Below, piece by piece: positions 60,591-64,000 of a DNA stretch of 64,000 bases. The translations under genes and the position numbers were made by a program. Every line of letters begins with the position of its first letter. Within the stretch, counting starts at the first letter, position 1. Under the pieces are notes generated by a model that saw nothing but the letters and a program-made list of their open reading frames with translations, ran no database searches and was not told where the DNA came from. This DNA comes from Pantoea sp. Ap-967 (GTDB taxonomy: Bacteria; Pseudomonadota; Gammaproteobacteria; Pseudomonadales; Pseudomonadaceae), in assembly GCF_011752565.1 (NCBI RefSeq), contig NZ_VWXK01000005.1:62001-126000 (forward strand). Direction: 5' to 3'.

Positions 60591-60666
60591 TTCACCGTCG
60601 GTAAAACTGCAATTGGCCAAGGCTCTGCTTGATGATGTCGAGCTGGGGATGATGAAAACCGATTGA
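60583..60666 (+). pseudogene. Broken small gene, possible DUF3077-type remnant
   Basis: Two in-frame pieces of what looks like one protein are joined out of frame. The first, TKFTVGKTAIG (from about 60584), lacks a start codon; the second, LAKALLDDVELGMMKTD then stop (60613-60666), resembles the C-terminus of DUF3077-type small proteins as I remember them. The central part of the gene is deleted. The family name is from memory and unverified. Confidence 0.5.
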
Positions 60667-60678
60667 GATAGGCCGCGT

Positions 60679-60706
60679 AGCTGCTCCCAAAATACGGGAG
60701 CAGCCT
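60679..60706 (+). terminator. Hairpin after the broken gene
   Basis: GCTGCTCCC / GGGAGCAGC, perfect 9-bp stem with loop AAAATAC, followed by CTTGTG. It probably was the terminator of the small gene unit. Confidence 0.65.
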
Positions 60707-60716
60707 TGTGTAGCGC

Positions 60717-60883
60717 TGTACCTGTTGGGTTATGCGCGGTAGCTGAGGGCCCCTTCTCTGTAGGAGCGAGCGCAGCTCGCGATGGGCTGCAAAGCAGCCC
60801 CGCCGTTAGTTAGCCGCGAAGCTGAAACCCTGGGGCCGCTGCGCGCCCCATCGCGAGCTGCGCTCGCTCCTACCGGGGCGGGG
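60717..60883. repeat. Direct duplication copy 2
   Basis: Repeats the AEC gene end (TGTACCTGTTGGGTTATGCG, with GCG for GGG) and the class-B REP pair of copy 1. Together the copies bracket the 430-bp spacer that holds the small gene unit. Confidence 0.85.
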
Positions 60884-60932
60884 ACGGTCTGGAGATGGGG
60901 GACTGATCAGCAGGGCCAGGGCCCCAACAATC

Positions 60933-62231
60933 TCAGATCTCACTCATCTCTTCCAGCCGACGCGGCATCGGCTCCACAGCCCGCCCCGCCAACCCCACCC
61001 GCATGTCATTGCCACTGGGCTGCTGATACAGGCTCAAGCCGAACTCCGGCAACACCGCCAGCAGGTAATCGAAGATATCCCCCTGAATCCGCTCGTACTC
61101 CGCCCACACCGTGGTGGTGGTGAAGCAGTAGATCTCCAGCGGCACCCCTTCGGCGGTGGTCTGCATCTGTCGCACCATGCAGGTCATGTTCGGGTGCACG
61201 TTCGGGTGGTTTCTCAGGTAGGCCAGGGCAAAGGCCCGGAACGTGCCGATGTTGGTCAGCTTGCGGCGGTTGGCCGACAGCTCCGCCACCGGCCCCAGCG
61301 CCTCGTTCCAGGCCAGCAGTTCCTGGCGCTTGCCGGCCAGGTAGTCACCCAGCAGCTTTACCTGGCTCAGGCGTTGTTCTTCGTCATGGGTCAGAAAGCG
61401 CACCCCGGCGGCGTCGATGAACAAGCTGCGCTTGATCCGCCGCCCGCCGGACTGCTGCATGCCGCGGTAGTTGCGAAACGACTCGCTCATCAGGCGCCAG
61501 GTGGGAATGGACACGATGGTCTTATCGAAATTCTGCACCTTGACCGTGTGCAAGGTGATGTCCACCACGTCGCCATCGGCACCCACCTGGGGCATTTCGA
61601 TCCAGTCGCCCACGTGCAGCATGTCGTTGCTGGTCAGCTGCACGCTGGCCACGAACGACAGCAGGGTGTCCTTGTACACCAACAGCAGCACCGCCGACAT
61701 CGCACCCAGGCCCGACAGCAACAGCAGCGGCGAGCGGTCGATCAGGGTGGCGACGATGACGATGGCGGCGAAAATCCACAGCATCATCTTGGCCAGTTGC
61801 ACGTAACCCTTGATCGAGCGGGTGCGGGCGTGCTCGGTGCGGGCATAGATGTCCAGCAGGGCATCGAGCAGGCACGACAGGGCCAGGGTCAGGAACAGCA
61901 GGCTGAACGCCAGGGCGACATTGCCGAGAAAATGCTGGCTGGTGTCGGAAAGCTCCGGCACCAGTTTCAGGCCGAACTGCATCACCAGCGATGGGGTGGT
62001 CTGGGCCAGGCGGTGGAACACCTTGTTGTGGCGCAGGTCGTCGAGCCACTTCAGTGCCGATTGCCGGGCCAGCAAGCGGGTGCTGTGCAGCACCAGGAAG
62101 CGTGCCAGGCGGCCCAGCAGCAGGGAAATCACCAGCAGCACGGCCAGGCCGATGGCGGCGTGGAGCAGCGGGTGTTGGTCGAGGGTGCCCCACAGGTCGA
62201 GGCTGTCACGCCAGATGCGTTGAATGTCCAT
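60933..62231 (-). CDS. MscS-family mechanosensitive channel (432 aa)
   Basis: Inner-membrane channel of the YbdG/miniconductance type. Several membrane helices in residues 25-200, the pore-lining helix and the MscS beta domain (DTLLSFVASVQLTSNDMLHVGDWIEMPQVGADGDVVDI), with typical Asp-Trp-Ile-Glu. The C-terminal domain is longer than that of MscS (286 residues), as in YbdG (about 415). It would release ions under osmotic downshock. The start at 62231 is shared divergently with the DEAD-box helicase region. It is a single gene. Confidence 0.93.
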   Translation of the reverse strand: MDIQRIWRDSLDLWGTLDQHPLLHAAIGLAVLLVISLLLGRLARFLVLHSTRLLARQSALKWLDDLRHNKVFHRLAQTTPSLVMQFGLKLVPELSDTSQHFLGNVALAFSLLFLTLALSCLLDALLDIYARTEHARTRSIKGYVQLAKMMLWIFAAIVIVATLIDRSPLLLLSGLGAMSAVLLLVYKDTLLSFVASVQLTSNDMLHVGDWIEMPQVGADGDVVDITLHTVKVQNFDKTIVSIPTWRLMSESFRNYRGMQQSGGRRIKRSLFIDAAGVRFLTHDEEQRLSQVKLLGDYLAGKRQELLAWNEALGPVAELSANRRKLTNIGTFRAFALAYLRNHPNVHPNMTCMVRQMQTTAEGVPLEIYCFTTTTVWAEYERIQGDIFDYLLAVLPEFGLSLYQQPSGNDMRVGLAGRAVEPMPRRLEEMSEI

Positions 62232-62376
62232 AAGCTTGTAAACCGGCCAATTGCAGCGAAACGAAGCGCCATTAGAGCGCGGATGGCGAGAAAGTTGCCA
62301 AAAGAAATTCGGCTCCGGCGGCAGAAAACGTTACCCTATGCAACTGAATTTCCCGCACTTGCCTGAGGTTACCTCC

Positions 62377-63699
62377 GTGTTCTCCCAATTCGCCCTGCAT
62401 GAACGCCTGCTGAAAGCCGTGGCCGAGCTTAAATTCGTCGAGCCGACCCCGGTGCAGGCCGCGGCCATCCCCCTGGCCCTGCAAGGGCGCGACCTGCGTG
62501 TGACCGCGCAGACCGGCAGTGGCAAAACCGCCGCGTTCGTCCTGCCGCTGCTCAACCGCCTGGTCGACCTGAAAGGTGGCCGGGTAGAGATCCGCTCGCT
62601 GATTCTGCTGCCGACTCGCGAGCTGGCCCAGCAAACCCTCAAGCAAGTGCAGCTGTTCTCGCAGTTCACCTACATCAAGGCCGGCCTGGTCACCGGTGGT
62701 GAAGACTTCAAGGAACAGGCCGCCATGCTGCGCAAGGTGCCGGACGTGCTGATCGGCACTCCGGGCCGCCTGCTTGAGCACCTCAATGCCGGCAACCTTG
62801 ACCTGTCTCACGTGCAAGTGATGATCCTCGACGAAGCCGACCGCATGCTCGACATGGGCTTTGCCGAAGACATGGAGCGCCTGTGCAAGGAGTGCGAGAA
62901 CCGCGAGCAAACCCTGCTGTTCTCCGCCACCACCGGCGGCGCAGCCCTGCGCGACATCATCGGCAAGGTGCTCAAAGACCCTGAACACCTGATGCTCAAC
63001 AGCGTCTCGCAACTGGCCGAAGGCACCCGCCAGCAGATCATCACCGCCGACCACGACCAGCACAAGGAAGCCATCGTGCAGTGGCTGCTGGCCAATGAAA
63101 CCTTCGACAAGGCGATCATCTTCACCAACACCCGCGCCTTGGCCGACCGCATCTATGGCCACCTGGTGGCCAAGGACGTGAAAGCTTTCGTGTTGCACGG
63201 CGAGAAGGACCAGAAGGACCGCAAGCTGGCCATCGAGCGCTTCAAGCAAGGCAGCTCCAAGGTGCTGGTGGCCACTGACGTGGCGGCCCGTGGCCTGGAC
63301 ATCGACGGCCTGGACCTGGTGATCAACTTCGACATGCCGCGCAGCGGCGACGAGTACGTGCACCGCGTAGGCCGCACTGGCCGTGCCGGTGGCGAAGGCC
63401 TGGCAATCTCGCTGATTACCCACAATGACTGGAACCTGATGTCCAGCATCGAGCGCTACCTCAAGCAGCAGTTCGAGCGCCGGGTCATCAAGGAAGTGAA
63501 GGGCACCTACAGCGGGCCGAAGAAGGTCAAGGCCTCGGGCAAGGCAGTGGGTGCCAAGAAGAAGAAGGTCGACAAGAAGACCGGCGAGAAAAAGGCTGCA
63601 GCCAAGCGCAAGCCTACCGCCAAGCCACGGCCCAACGCGCCGCTGGCAAGCTCCGACGGCCTGGCACCGCTGAAAAAGCGCAAGCCAGCGGCTGAGTAA
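62377..63699 (+). CDS. DEAD-box ATP-dependent RNA helicase, SrmB/RhlE-like (440 aa)
   Basis: DEAD-box helicase. Q-motif FSQFALHERLLKAVAELKFVEPTPVQ at the N-terminus, Walker A AQTGSGKT, PTRELA, DEAD, SAT, VATDVAARGLDI and HRVGRTGR are all intact. The C-terminal tail of about 75 residues is Lys-rich (KKKKVDKKTGEKKAAAKRK), which likely binds RNA. I prefer a GTG start at 62377, eight bases after TGAGG; this begins at the Q-motif. An ATG at 62338 would add 13 residues but lacks a ribosome-binding site. Confidence 0.93.
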   Translation: MFSQFALHERLLKAVAELKFVEPTPVQAAAIPLALQGRDLRVTAQTGSGKTAAFVLPLLNRLVDLKGGRVEIRSLILLPTRELAQQTLKQVQLFSQFTYIKAGLVTGGEDFKEQAAMLRKVPDVLIGTPGRLLEHLNAGNLDLSHVQVMILDEADRMLDMGFAEDMERLCKECENREQTLLFSATTGGAALRDIIGKVLKDPEHLMLNSVSQLAEGTRQQIITADHDQHKEAIVQWLLANETFDKAIIFTNTRALADRIYGHLVAKDVKAFVLHGEKDQKDRKLAIERFKQGSSKVLVATDVAARGLDIDGLDLVINFDMPRSGDEYVHRVGRTGRAGGEGLAISLITHNDWNLMSSIERYLKQQFERRVIKEVKGTYSGPKKVKASGKAVGAKKKKVDKKTGEKKAAAKRKPTAKPRPNAPLASSDGLAPLKKRKPAAE

Positions 63700-63767
63700 C
63701 CTTCGCCAGCGCTGTCGACTGCTTCGCTCCTACAGGTATTGCATGGTTTTCGAGCCGCGTGCATGCC

Positions 63768-63815
63768 CTGTAGGAGCGGCGGTGCGGCGATCCGACTTGC
63801 CCCGCGAAGAGGCCA
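63768..63815. repeat. Decayed REP pair
   Basis: GTAGGAGCGGCGGTGCGGCG followed by ATCCGACTTGCCCCGCGAAG: a REP unit interrupted by a CGGCGATCCG insertion-like sequence. In the gap between the helicase and the SDR gene. Confidence 0.6.
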
Positions 63816-63940
63816 TCACAGGCCAACACCTACACAACCCTTTCCCCCGCACCCTGCAGCTATACCCCTGGGTATATTTACCCCACGCCCCCTCGGCCCT
63901 AGTTTGAACCCCACAAACACAACAACCGAGGAACACTCCC

Positions 63941-64000
63941 ATGGATCGATTGAAAGGCAAGGTGGCACTGATTACCGGTGGCGCAGGCGGTTGTGGCCTG
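63941..64000 (+). CDS. Start of a short-chain dehydrogenase/reductase (cut by window end)
   Basis: Only the first 20 residues are visible: MDRLKGKVALITGGAGGCGL. The cofactor motif TGGAGGCG shows the SDR Rossmann start. CCGAGGAACA precedes the ATG. Function cannot be assigned from this fragment. Confidence 0.8.
   Translation, partial: MDRLKGKVALITGGAGGCGL

Noticed and set aside
1..64000. tRNA, rRNA, CRISPR arrays, prophage or insertion sequences
   Set aside because: No cloverleaf-like pattern, regular spacer repeats, phage structural genes or transposase motifs were seen. REP elements are repetitive but non-coding.

Overview
The window is high-GC chromosomal DNA from a fluorescent pseudomonad, most likely the Pseudomonas putida group. 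Evidence: many copies of the REP hairpin built on GTAGGAGCGGGCTTGCCCCGCGAA, Pseudomonas-type small proteins (DUF2790, DUF6279), two FecI/FecR/TonB-receptor modules, and the block phaJ - lipase - fadD - fadD - puuB - puuA - hrpA, which I remember in this order in P. putida. I see no tRNA, rRNA, CRISPR array, prophage or transposase.

Region 1 (1-13748). Fifteen minus-strand genes are packed with gaps of at most 29 bases or short overlaps, in transcription order: ABC importer (ATPase, binding protein, permease), SDR, cupin, alpha/beta hydrolase, IclR regulator, a second (atypical) SDR, ThDP-dependent decarboxylase, aspartate dehydrogenase-like enzyme, aldehyde dehydrogenase, extradiol-type VOC dioxygenase, a 75-residue protein, Rieske oxygenase, and its reductase (cut by the window start). 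Together they look like uptake and meta-cleavage of an unidentified aromatic compound, possibly one carrying nitrogen. Upstream lie three copies of a 16-bp palindrome, GTTTyATAkrTGAwAC, spaced about 115 bp apart, which I propose as operators of the embedded IclR protein. I consider this the most interesting part of the window.

Region 2 (13749-26000). A DMT exporter, aceK and a DUF6279 lipoprotein are followed by two complete iron-uptake signalling modules (sigma, FecR anti-sigma, TonB receptor with STN domain) arranged as a mirror image, receptors tail to tail, each with a Fur-box-like site before its sigma gene.

Region 3 (26000-36000). CvfB-like RNA-binding protein, a parallel beta-helix secreted protein, CsbD, YihY, peptide deformylase, a GNAT enzyme, a DUF2790 protein, a PLP-dependent dehydratase, and a four-gene ECF42-type sigma module with SnoaL-like, DGPF/YCII and AHSA1 partners.

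Region 4 (36000-49900). Lipid and polyamine metabolism: MaoC/PhaJ hydratase, lipase, tandem fadD genes, gamma-glutamylputrescine oxidase and synthetase homologues, HrpA helicase, and a FabH-like ketoacyl synthase.

Region 5 (49900-64000). Porin, FemAB-like GNAT, ABC exporter, cyclophilin, hydrolase, LysR, a small exported protein, azoreductase, two transporters, a MscS channel, a DEAD-box helicase and the start of an SDR. Between the AEC transporter and the channel is a direct duplication that brackets the remains of a small gene unit (leader hairpins, broken coding remnant, terminator).
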